Source: an uncultured Prevotellaceae bacterium | GTDB lineage: Bacteria > Bacteroidota > Bacteroidia > Bacteroidales > Bacteroidaceae | Reading direction: 5' to 3' | Assembly: GCA_947165505.1 (NCBI GenBank) | Contig: CAMVAT010000016.1 | Location: 1 to 64,000, forward strand | DNA: 64,000 nucleotides | Shown: in pieces, positions 16,822 to 24,749 of the stretch | Position numbering within the stretch: position 1 is the first letter of the stretch | Layout: every line of letters begins with the position of its first letter | Notes under the pieces: generated by a model | Seen by the model: only the letters and a program-made list of their open reading frames with translations | Told to the model about the DNA's origin: nothing | The model's database searches: none | Translations under genes and position numbers: made by a program

Positions 16822-18252
16822 ATGATACAACAGGAATTTGAATACCAGATACGGCATGCCTTTGCCCTGCAACCCACGGCAGAACAGTCGGCGGCCATTC
16901 GTACCTTCTGCGACTTTCTGACCGATGCCGACCCGCGTGCGGTGATGGTGATGCGAGGCAGTGCAGGTACGGGCAAGACCACCTTGGCTGGCGCCATCGT
17001 CAGGGCCATGGTGGCACTGCGGCAGCGGTTGCTGCTGCTGGCACCCACAGGGCGCGCCGCCAAGGTGTTTGCCCTCAACAGTGGTCACGAAGCCTTTACC
17101 ATCCACCGGCGCATCTACCGCCAAGAGGCATTCACGGGCGACATGGATGGTTTCCAACTCAATTTCAACTCGTATCGCGACACGCTGGTGATGGTAGATG
17201 AGGCCTCGATGATAGCCAATGGCAACAGCGGCGACACAGCCTTCGGCAGCGGCCGGCTGCTCGACGACCTGGTGCGCTTCGTCTATGGCGGCCACAACTG
17301 CCGCATGATGCTTATCGGCGACAAGGCGCAGCTTCCGCCCGTGGGCGAGGCGGAGTCGCCGGCATTGCAGGGCGAGGTGCTCAGCCGCTACGGACTCAAG
17401 GTGTATGAATGCGACCTCAACCAAGTGCTGAGGCAGTCGGCCGAGTCGGGCATCCTCTACAATGCCACCGTGGTGCGACAGATGATCACACACGACGAGA
17501 TGACGCAGTTGCCGCTGATCCGCTTCCATGGCTTCGCCGACATCCGCATGGTGCCGGGCGACGAGCTCATCGAGTCGCTCAACAGCAGTTTCAGCCGCGT
17601 GGGCATGGACGAGACCATCGTGGTGACGCGCAGTAACAAACGCGCCAATATCTACAACCAGGGCATCCGCAACACCGTGCTCGGCCGCGAGGAGCAGCTC
17701 TCAACGGGCGACAGCCTGATGGCGGTGCGCAACAACTATTATTGGACCGAGCAGGAGAAAGCACCCTTCCCCTTCATCGCCAATGGCGACCGCATGCGGG
17801 TGCTGCGGGTGCGCAACTACCGCGAGCTCTATGGCTTCCATTTTGCCGATGCCGTCTTGCTCTTCCCCGACTATGACGACTATGAGTTGTCGTGCAAGGT
17901 CTTGCTCGACACGCTGACCACCGAGGCGCCGGCGTTGACACGCGAACAAAACGACCAGCTCTTCGCCGCCGTCAACGACGACTATGCCGATGTGACACAA
18001 AAAGCAGAGCGGTTGAAACGCATCCGCGAGGATGTCTTTTTCAATGCTCTGCAGATTAAGTTCGCATACGCCGTGACCTGTCATAAGGCCCAGGGCGGGC
18101 AGTGGGAGCACGTGTATGTGGATCAGGGCTATATGACCGATGATATGCTCACACCCGATTACATCCACTGGCTCTATACCGCCTTCACCCGTGCCACCAC
18201 CACCCTCTATTTAGTCAACTGGCCCCGCACACAGACCGAAAGCGAGGCCTGA
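16822..18252 (+). CDS. RecD-like ATP-dependent DNA helicase (superfamily 1)
   Basis: A 476-residue SF1 helicase of the short RecD/Dda-like group common in Bacteroidota. Motif I is MRGSAGTGKTT (about 44-53), motif II MVDEASM (about 125), motif III GDKAQLPPVGE, and the C-terminal UvrD_C_2 part has TCHKAQGGQWEHVYVDQGY near 420 and YTAFTRATT. It lacks the long N-terminal RecD2 extension and any sign of RecB/RecC partners nearby, so it probably works alone in repair or replication restart. A hairpin with a T-run follows as terminator. Confidence 0.92.
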   Translation: MIQQEFEYQIRHAFALQPTAEQSAAIRTFCDFLTDADPRAVMVMRGSAGTGKTTLAGAIVRAMVALRQRLLLLAPTGRAAKVFALNSGHEAFTIHRRIYRQEAFTGDMDGFQLNFNSYRDTLVMVDEASMIANGNSGDTAFGSGRLLDDLVRFVYGGHNCRMMLIGDKAQLPPVGEAESPALQGEVLSRYGLKVYECDLNQVLRQSAESGILYNATVVRQMITHDEMTQLPLIRFHGFADIRMVPGDELIESLNSSFSRVGMDETIVVTRSNKRANIYNQGIRNTVLGREEQLSTGDSLMAVRNNYYWTEQEKAPFPFIANGDRMRVLRVRNYRELYGFHFADAVLLFPDYDDYELSCKVLLDTLTTEAPALTREQNDQLFAAVNDDYADVTQKAERLKRIREDVFFNALQIKFAYAVTCHKAQGGQWEHVYVDQGYMTDDMLTPDYIHWLYTAFTRATTTLYLVNWPRTQTESEA

Positions 18253-18264
18253 CCACTTACTATA

Positions 18265-18339
18265 ACAACGGATTTCACGGATGACACAGATTCATAATCA
18301 GTTGATCAATCAATCCGTGTCATCCGTGAAATCCGTTGT
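18265..18339. repeat. Perfect 23-bp inverted repeat
   Basis: Arms 18265-18287 and 18317-18339 are exact reverse complements (ACAACGGATTTCACGGATGA plus CAC), and pairing can extend five more bases with one mismatch. The 29-base centre is AT-rich. It lies between the convergent helicase and T9SS-protein genes. A half copy (19 bp, one change) is at 42237-42255, so it belongs to a dispersed family. Confidence 0.9.
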
Positions 18340-18347
18340 CTTGTCTT

Positions 18348-18386
18348 ATTTGACGCGCCCGCCAGAGGGGCGTGTCAAATGTTTTT
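18348..18386 (+). terminator. Terminator after the RecD-like helicase
   Basis: ATTTGACGCGCCC pairs with GGGCGTGTCAAAT (13 bp, one mismatch) around a 7-base loop, followed by GTTTTTAT. The T-run is on the plus-strand side, so it mainly serves the helicase. Confidence 0.75.
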
Positions 18387-20721
18387 ATCTCCTGATTTCC
18401 TTGCGGATAGTGCCGTCGCTCATCTTCACAATATTCAGTCCGCGCTTGGGCGTGCTTATCTGTTGTCCGGCTTCGTTGTAGCGCGACACCACTTGCTGTG
18501 TCTCATGCACGGCGGTGGCGGGATGTATGCCGTCGGCTGTCTGCGTCACAGCAGCCTGCGCGCAGTTGTTCACACTCATGTTGTAGATGTCGGCGGGGGT
18601 GCTGCCATTCACCTGTGGTGCCACGAACGCCGTGATGGTCATATTCTCTGCCACGCAGTCGGCGGGTATGGTCACCGACTTGGTCAACGTGAAGTTGTCG
18701 CCGTCCCACGTGATGTCGTCGCCGCCATAGCTGGTGGCCACCATGCGCAGGGCATTGTTGTGCTCGTAGTTGTTCACCCATGTGCCGGCGTTCAACTGGC
18801 GTCCTGTCAGTCCCTCTTCCGTCAGGTAGATGGTCAGTCCGTCGTTGGCGAGCAACTGACTGGCACTTTCCACGCCCGTGCCGTTGACCGTGATGCTGAG
18901 GTTGCGTGTCGAGGCGTCATACACGGGTTGGATGTCGAGCGTCACGAAGGCGGGGTCGGCCGAGGTGGTCAGCAGGGTGCGTATGTCAGCCTCTACGCCT
19001 GCGATATATTGGTCGGGATAGCCGATGCCGTAGATGAGCGTCGCTTCGCCCTCAGCCCAGCTGGCATCGTAGATGCGGTTGAAGCTGGCGCCCGGCCAAC
19101 CCGTCAGTCCTTCCATCGACTCAATCTGGTCGCACTCGGTGAAGTTGAGCGGGTCTTTGCCGTTCATGTTGCCGTGTATAGACACCCATGCCACGTCATC
19201 GTAGTCGGCCGTCAGGCGGCGCATCAGGTTATAACCGCGGGGGCAATAGGTGCAGGTGTTCGAGGTGAAGTGCTCAACCAGGTATTTCTGATGTGCCACC
19301 GACTGTGCGAAGACATTGAAGGGCCTAGTCGGGTTGTTGTTCTCTACCTCGCCGGTGAGTGTGCTGCCGTTGACGGCGGCCAGTTCGGCGCGCAGGGTGT
19401 GTCCTAAGAGCGGGATGTCGGAGGGCAGCGGGAGACGGCCGCTGATATTACCTTTCTGCGTGGGGGCGATGGATGCGGTGTGGCTTTGCTTGCTGATGGC
19501 CACATCGTCGATGTAGATATTCACGTCGGCGCTCTCGATGGCATTCTTGCCCATGTTGGTCAGGTCGAACGACCATGTCAGTTCACCACCTCTTTGGTAG
19601 TATTTCTTGTCGGCGGTCAGAGTGCCTATGATGACGTGCTGGTCGGGCAGTTCACCTTTCACAATCAGTTGCACCGACAGGGCGCCGGTGTTGTCCAGAC
19701 TGTACCAACCCTGTCCGCTGCCACCCGCCGAACTGGGTATGTTGCCATAGAAATAGAAGATGCCCTTGTTGTCGCTGTTCTCGTAGTACGAGATGGGGTA
19801 ACAGTCGTCGGTCAGGTCTCCTGTGCGCAGGTTGACGGTGTTCTTCTGGTTGTACGAGAAACCGACTAAATACACCTCGCCGGCCGACAGGGTGAACTGC
19901 TCGCTCTCGTCGAACATCACGGTGTTCCACCCCTTGCTGGCGGAGCCTACCTCCTTGCTCACGAACGACGAGATGTTGCCATCTACGATCTTGTCAACGA
20001 ACACGCCAAAGCCGGTGATTTTCTCAACCAGTCCCACGCGCATGCCGATGACCTTGAACCCGTCGAACGAGGCGGTCACCTGGCTGTCGAAAGGTGTGGC
20101 TACCTTGCATGCACCTTTGGTATATGCCCCCATTCCCGACCCGTATTCTGCCAGGTCGTCGGTGGTATATAGTCCGCAGAGGTATTGCCCTGCCTGTGTC
20201 TCTGGTTCGTCGCTGCCCACATTGCCGTATTCATACTTGACGGTCAGCGTCGGTCCCATCTCTCCCTCGTCGTATTTCAGGGGGTTGTCGGCTTGGGGTG
20301 TCATCAGTTGCAACTGATAGACCACCGTGCATCTGCCGTCGGCGGTGGGTAGCCATTCAGACTGCAAGTCGATGGTCTCGCCGGCGGCCATCATGCCCGA
20401 CGATGTGTTAAACTGCCCAGCCGCATTCTTTGAGATGCAGTTGGTGGGGAAACAGATCTGCATGTTGCCGTTGTCGATGGTCTTGATGTTGCAAATCACC
20501 CGCACTCCCTGGTCGGCGGCGGAGTTGTTCTTGACACACAGACCCGAAGGCAACAAGATGTCGCCGAAGTCGTTCTCTACGGCATCTTTCACTGTCAGTG
20601 TCGTTCCGTTTGGCAAGGTGTTGCCACTTTTGTCAACGAAGGTGAGCGCATTGAGGTTCTGTGCCATCGCTGTGATGCAGCACATCCATGCGAGCCATGA
20701 AAGTGTAAAAATCTTCTTCAT
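18385..20721 (-). CDS. Large T9SS-exported Omp28-like protein with thioredoxin-type CxxC
   Basis: 778 residues with a signal peptide (MKKIFTLSWLAWMCCITAMAQ). An N-terminal beta-rich half with Ig/CARD-like segments (ITFGVFVDKIVDGNISS; YYQRGGELTWSFDLTNMGKNA) is followed by an Omp28-like thioredoxin domain that begins HQKYLVEHFTSNTCTYCPRG, its CTYC at about residue 489. The sequence ends with a sorting tail (RGLNIVKMSDGTIRKEIRR). Omp28 family proteins are surface-exposed in Porphyromonas, and their job is poorly known. It is the last gene of a four-gene unit (9-bp gap to the preceding lipoprotein). The exposed CxxC suggests a thiol-disulfide role at the cell surface; that is inference. Confidence 0.85.
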   Translation of the reverse strand: MKKIFTLSWLAWMCCITAMAQNLNALTFVDKSGNTLPNGTTLTVKDAVENDFGDILLPSGLCVKNNSAADQGVRVICNIKTIDNGNMQICFPTNCISKNAAGQFNTSSGMMAAGETIDLQSEWLPTADGRCTVVYQLQLMTPQADNPLKYDEGEMGPTLTVKYEYGNVGSDEPETQAGQYLCGLYTTDDLAEYGSGMGAYTKGACKVATPFDSQVTASFDGFKVIGMRVGLVEKITGFGVFVDKIVDGNISSFVSKEVGSASKGWNTVMFDESEQFTLSAGEVYLVGFSYNQKNTVNLRTGDLTDDCYPISYYENSDNKGIFYFYGNIPSSAGGSGQGWYSLDNTGALSVQLIVKGELPDQHVIIGTLTADKKYYQRGGELTWSFDLTNMGKNAIESADVNIYIDDVAISKQSHTASIAPTQKGNISGRLPLPSDIPLLGHTLRAELAAVNGSTLTGEVENNNPTRPFNVFAQSVAHQKYLVEHFTSNTCTYCPRGYNLMRRLTADYDDVAWVSIHGNMNGKDPLNFTECDQIESMEGLTGWPGASFNRIYDASWAEGEATLIYGIGYPDQYIAGVEADIRTLLTTSADPAFVTLDIQPVYDASTRNLSITVNGTGVESASQLLANDGLTIYLTEEGLTGRQLNAGTWVNNYEHNNALRMVATSYGGDDITWDGDNFTLTKSVTIPADCVAENMTITAFVAPQVNGSTPADIYNMSVNNCAQAAVTQTADGIHPATAVHETQQVVSRYNEAGQQISTPKRGLNIVKMSDGTIRKEIRR

Positions 20722-20730
20722 TCTGCAATG

Positions 20731-21552
20731 TTATTTTAGTTGTGTGATTCCGCTTTGTACCACCTGCTGTACGCCCTCGTCGTTATAGACAAAGGCTACG
20801 ATGTTCATGTTGTCTGGTGTCCAACGCTCGTCGAGGGTATAGGTGTAGGTGTATCCTTTCAGCACGCCCTCGCGCAGGGTGATGTCGTCGCCCCATTGGC
20901 CGTTGACGGCATCGCGCAATACGTGGTTGTGTATGTAGTTGGCATCGCTGATCTGTCCGCTGCCGGCATCGCTGATGGTGTTGTAGCGCACCTGCAGGGC
21001 GGTCAGGTCGTTCTCGGTCAGCCATAATTGCAGCTTTCCCTCGGTGTTGCCGTCGATGCCCTGGGCCGTCACCAAGATCATCAGCTGCCGTGTCGATGGG
21101 TCGTAACTGTTGTCGATGGTCAGCGACAGGGGCGCTTCCTTTTGCAGTTCGTTATATACCTTGGTCTGCCAGTCGGTGTAGTTGAGCACGCCGCCGTTGC
21201 GGTTGATGACTCCGGCGGGCTGATACTCCACCTGCCAGTAGTTGTAGTAGGCATTGCCCAAGTCGGTCATGAATCCCGCGGCCTTGGCGTTGCCGGCGAA
21301 GCCCAGCGGACCCGAATGGATGCCCACGGCTATCACGTTGTCGGCGCCATACTGCTCTTGCAACTTGGCAATCTCGGCGGTGGCCATCGGGCAGTTGACG
21401 CAGCGCTGGCCGGTAAAGTCCTCGATGAGAACGTGGCGCGACACCTGAGCCGGCTTCACGTAGATGAGCCGTTCTGATTCATCCACGTGGCTGCATGATG
21501 TGAGGAAGGCCGAGAGGGCGGCGATGATGTGGAATACTCGTTTCATGCGCAT
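20731..21552 (-). CDS. Omp28-like lipoprotein with CxxC
   Basis: 273 residues. The lipoprotein signal ends in AFLTSC (Cys20). The mature part has VLIEDFTGQRCVNCPMATAEI with the C51-x-x-C54 pair followed by proline, as in the Omp28/thioredoxin-like fold, and a beta-rich second half (PLSLTIDNSYDPSTRQL; MNIVAFVYNDEGVQQVVQ). Its ATG overlaps the stop of the DUF6029 gene (TGATG at 21554-21550), so translation is probably coupled. A second in-frame ATG two codons later is an equally possible start. It is presumably anchored in the outer membrane. Paralogous to the C-terminal half of the next protein. Confidence 0.88.
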   Translation of the reverse strand: MRMKRVFHIIAALSAFLTSCSHVDESERLIYVKPAQVSRHVLIEDFTGQRCVNCPMATAEIAKLQEQYGADNVIAVGIHSGPLGFAGNAKAAGFMTDLGNAYYNYWQVEYQPAGVINRNGGVLNYTDWQTKVYNELQKEAPLSLTIDNSYDPSTRQLMILVTAQGIDGNTEGKLQLWLTENDLTALQVRYNTISDAGSGQISDANYIHNHVLRDAVNGQWGDDITLREGVLKGYTYTYTLDERWTPDNMNIVAFVYNDEGVQQVVQSGITQLK

Positions 21553-23207
21553 CAGAAGTTATAATTATACGACAGGGTGAAACCTTTGGTGGCAGGCATA
21601 TACCGGCAGACGCCGCCCGAGCAGTTGTAGCCGGCGCGTGTACGGCCGAATCCCGCTTGTATCCGGTGCGAACCGATGTGGTAGGTGACCAGTCCTTGGT
21701 AATAATGGCGGTGAGTGTCGCCGCAGTTGTACATGTCAGACGCGGTGAACATCCAATGGGGTGCAAGCGACAGTTCCAATAAGCCATACAGCCAGTCGCC
21801 CTCATCGTCTTTCGTGGTCAGGTATTGCAGCTCGCCGCGCAGGGTGGCGCTCCGGCCGAAGCGGTATTTGGCATCGGCTACGAAGATGTTTGAGTGCACG
21901 TCGCCGCCATGCCCCTCGATCACGGTCTTATTGTAATATTGATTCATGTACATCAGGTTGAGCGACAGATCCTTGGTGATCTTCTTCTCCACTTGCACAT
22001 TCACGTCATGGTAATACTTGTTGTCGCCCCATTTCCAAAACGCCGACCCGTAGCCGTCGGTGCCCGCTGCCGCGGCGTTGCCGTCAGGGCGGTGATGGTC
22101 GATGGAGTGCACATACGAGACGTTGACCTTGACCAACGTGCCGTATCTGCCGCCTATGACGGTGTTGCGCTTCCAGCGGTAACCTAAGTTGAGCTGGTAT
22201 GCCCATTCGCCGTCGGGCTGTGTGGCGTAGGGGTAGAGGGCTGCCAGCGCATAGGTGTGGTCCATGGTGAATGCCGGCAGGTGGTTGATATGTGATGATG
22301 TGCCGATGGCCGACCGCTCGCTGCGAAACGACATATTGTCAGACCGTTTGGCCTGCGCCAGGATGCTGACGCCCTTCTGCGAGTAGGAGGCCGACAGCAT
22401 GGTCACATAGCCGCGGCGGTAGATGTAACCGTTGTCGGCGCTGGGGTCTTGTGTCTTCTGAGCATATTCGGCCAACAGGTGGAAACCGCCTTTCTGCAAG
22501 TCGGCACGCACGTCGAAGGCATTGACGTGCTCGGGCAGGTTCAGACGGTGTGTGGCATCCACCATGATGTCTTCTTGTTTCTCGTATTTATTGACCCACG
22601 AGGCGCCTATCGTCAGCCGTGTGCCGCTGTCCTGCATGCGTTTCGACCATGCGTCGATGCTCACTTCCACATCGGCGCCGCTTATCCATGAGTGGCTGAG
22701 CGACCAGTATTGGCGCTGTTTGCCGGCGAGTGCCTTCACTTGAATGCCCTCGACAGGCCGATACACCACACGTCCGCCCAGCAGGTGGCTGTCTATGCCC
22801 AGTGAGCGCTCCTCGTAAGCGCGTAGAATGAACCCCGACCCGAACTGCTCGTAAAACGAACCGGCGGTCACCTCCGCGTTTTTCAACTTTCCTTTGATGT
22901 AAACAAAGGGCACGCCCCAGCCCTTGAAATCTTTCTCAAAACCGGGCAGGGGATGTTGCAGAAACTCAAACCGGGCGCCCCCGTCCACGTATTTGCTCAT
23001 CACCGACACATCAGCATAGGTGTTGGTGCGTGCCCAGTCGTCGCCCTTCTCAGCCCCCGTCTCATGGTCGTTTTGGGGTATGAGGACATCGCTTTGGATG
23101 CTGCCGCTCACCACGATGTTGTTGGTCTTGGCTGGCTCCTGGGCCATGAGCAGTGTGGCCGTCAGCAGGGCGGATAGGGTGGAAGTAAGGCGATGTGCTA
23201 TTCTCAT
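21552..23207 (-). CDS. DUF6029 family predicted outer-membrane beta-barrel protein
   Basis: 551 residues, signal peptide ending LLMAQ. The opening VVSGSIQSDVLIPQND, the segment GSFYEQFGSGFILRAYEERSLGID, many alternating amphipathic strands and a terminal aromatic residue (SYNYNF) are typical of a barrel inserted by BAM. DUF6029 is a name without a function, assigned from remembered sequence patterns. It lies between a periplasmic thioredoxin (17 bp upstream) and an Omp28-like lipoprotein (1-bp overlap downstream). The context suggests it is the outer-membrane component of a thiol-handling or export assembly; this is not shown. Confidence 0.85.
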   Translation of the reverse strand: MRIAHRLTSTLSALLTATLLMAQEPAKTNNIVVSGSIQSDVLIPQNDHETGAEKGDDWARTNTYADVSVMSKYVDGGARFEFLQHPLPGFEKDFKGWGVPFVYIKGKLKNAEVTAGSFYEQFGSGFILRAYEERSLGIDSHLLGGRVVYRPVEGIQVKALAGKQRQYWSLSHSWISGADVEVSIDAWSKRMQDSGTRLTIGASWVNKYEKQEDIMVDATHRLNLPEHVNAFDVRADLQKGGFHLLAEYAQKTQDPSADNGYIYRRGYVTMLSASYSQKGVSILAQAKRSDNMSFRSERSAIGTSSHINHLPAFTMDHTYALAALYPYATQPDGEWAYQLNLGYRWKRNTVIGGRYGTLVKVNVSYVHSIDHHRPDGNAAAAGTDGYGSAFWKWGDNKYYHDVNVQVEKKITKDLSLNLMYMNQYYNKTVIEGHGGDVHSNIFVADAKYRFGRSATLRGELQYLTTKDDEGDWLYGLLELSLAPHWMFTASDMYNCGDTHRHYYQGLVTYHIGSHRIQAGFGRTRAGYNCSGGVCRYMPATKGFTLSYNYNF

Positions 23208-23224
23208 CTCGGCGGTTATTTTTG

Positions 23225-23719
23225 TTATTCCTGTTTGAGCAGCTCTCTCACCTTCTCGATCAACTCCTCTTCGTCGCCGTCGGTGTATCCGTTGTGCCTA
23301 TATACGATGCGGCCGTTGCCGTCGCATATCATCACATAGGGTATCATCTGTATGCCCAGGGCATGGCAGAAGTCGCTGTTGGTGTCGAGCAGCACCTCGT
23401 AGTCCCACCCGTAGGCATCAACCATGGGCTTCACCTTATGCACATTCTGCGCCTGGTCGATAGAGATGGCGTAGATCTTCACGCCTGTCTCATCCTGCCA
23501 GTCGGCATATACCTCGTGAATGGCATTTAATTCGCGGTTGCACGGCTTGCACCATGTGGCGAAAAAGTCGATGATGAAGGGCTTGCCGTCGTTATGCAAC
23601 TGATCAGACGAAATGCTTTTCCCGTCAATGCTCTTGAGCATCACCGAGGGTAATTGCGCGTGCAGCGATTGTGCCATGGCTACCAACATCACCACCAATA
23701 ATACCATTGTTTTTTTCAT
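23225..23719 (-). CDS. Periplasmic TlpA-like thioredoxin
   Basis: 164 residues with a signal peptide (VVMLVAMAQSLHAQ) and one thioredoxin/AhpC-TSA-type domain. The active site is FATWCKPC (C57, C60), and the cis-proline loop is GIQMIPYVMI. No lipobox, so it is probably soluble in the periplasm. TlpA/ResA-like proteins reduce disulfides using electrons from inner-membrane CcdA/DsbD; no such gene is in the window. First gene of the four-gene unit with DUF6029 and the two Omp28-like proteins. Confidence 0.93.
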   Translation of the reverse strand: MKKTMVLLVVMLVAMAQSLHAQLPSVMLKSIDGKSISSDQLHNDGKPFIIDFFATWCKPCNRELNAIHEVYADWQDETGVKIYAISIDQAQNVHKVKPMVDAYGWDYEVLLDTNSDFCHALGIQMIPYVMICDGNGRIVYRHNGYTDGDEEELIEKVRELLKQE

Positions 23720-23819
23720 ATCAATAAAGTCTTTTACAAATGAACACTTGGTTTTACTACTACACCACTTAGCCGATTCACACCTAAAAAACAGACAGTA
23801 ACGCTAAGTTAGTGACATG

Positions 23820-23827
23820 CAAAAGTA
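23820..23827 (-). promoter_or_regulatory. Probable -7 box of the thioredoxin/DUF6029/Omp28 operon
   Basis: TACTTTTG on the minus strand, 101 bp upstream of the TlpA-like start; -33 element not clear. Confidence 0.4.
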
Positions 23828-23932
23828 CGCACTTTTTTTTAAAATCGTCATTTTCATACCTAAAAAATAGGCGTTTAGTTGATTTTGTTGAAAAAACTAT
23901 CCGTTTTTGTCCGATTTATCGAAATTATTACC

Positions 23933-23940
23933 TAATTTTG
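23933..23940 (+). promoter_or_regulatory. Probable -7 box of the DUF4923 lipoprotein gene
   Basis: TAATTTTGC 42 bp before the ATG. A TTTG at 23906-23909 is 23 bp upstream, slightly long spacing. Confidence 0.45.
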
Positions 23941-23981
23941 CCCAAAACAAACAAAAGATAACTATTTAATCATTTTTTATT

Positions 23982-24614
23982 ATGAAAAAAATCAAATCGT
24001 TTATCGTTGGGATGGCTGCCATGACCTTGGTGGCGTGTGGAGGAGGTAATATCTTAACCGGTGTGCTGAGCGGACTGGCTGGTACAGATGGAAATGCTGC
24101 CTCGGGCATCGGCAATGTGCTCACTTCTGTGCTCGGACTGGACAAGGTGACTGAGGCCGGACTGGTGGGCTCATGGCGCTATGTCAATCCGGGCGTGGCA
24201 TTCACCAGCACCAATGTGCTGGCCAAAGCCGGCGGCGAAGTGGTGGCGCAGCAGATTGAGAATAAGCTCAAAAACGTGTATAGCTCGGTGGGCGTGAAGT
24301 CGTCAAACACCTACTTCACGTTCGGATCCAACAAGCAGTTTGAGGGCAAACTGCTTGGTACGGGCCTGTCGGGCACTTATACTTACGATGCCTCTACAGG
24401 TGCCATCAACATGAAGACGGCGCTGCTCGGCATCAACATCAACGGCTATGTCACCGGTTCGGCCAATGGCATCAGCCTGCTCTTCGAAGGCAAGAAACTG
24501 CTGTCGCTGCTTCAGACGGTAGCGTCGCTCAGCGGCAACAGCACCCTGAGTGCCATCGGCGAACTGAGCACCAACTACGACGGTCTGCGTCTGGGCTTCG
24601 ATATGAGCAGATGA
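23982..24614 (+). CDS. DUF4923 family lipoprotein
   Basis: 210 residues with the lipobox MTLVAC (Cys19) followed by GGG. Recognised by GLVGSWRYVNPGVAFTS, FTFGSNKQFEGKL and LSGTYTYDASTG, a small lipocalin-like pattern typical of DUF4923 in Prevotella and Bacteroides. Function unknown. A stand-alone gene with its own promoter and a strong terminator, convergent to the leucine-rich-repeat gene. Confidence 0.85.
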   Translation: MKKIKSFIVGMAAMTLVACGGGNILTGVLSGLAGTDGNAASGIGNVLTSVLGLDKVTEAGLVGSWRYVNPGVAFTSTNVLAKAGGEVVAQQIENKLKNVYSSVGVKSSNTYFTFGSNKQFEGKLLGTGLSGTYTYDASTGAINMKTALLGININGYVTGSANGISLLFEGKKLLSLLQTVASLSGNSTLSAIGELSTNYDGLRLGFDMSR

Positions 24615-24646
24615 TGGCTACGGCCTGCGCGTCTCGTCGCTGAAAT

Positions 24647-24686
24647 ACATCAACGCCCTCCACGAGTGGAGGGCGTTGATGTTTTT
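24647..24686 (+). terminator. Terminator after the DUF4923 gene
   Basis: Perfect 16-bp stem (24647-24662 with 24667-24682, core CATCAACGCCCTCCA) with CGAG tetraloop and TTTTTC tail. Flanking A residues on the left also allow use from the opposite strand. Confidence 0.9.
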
Positions 24687-24749
24687 CACGCGGGCATGCA
24701 CGCGCCCGTCACATCCACCGCATATCTTTTAATAAGGCTCTCGCAGGCA

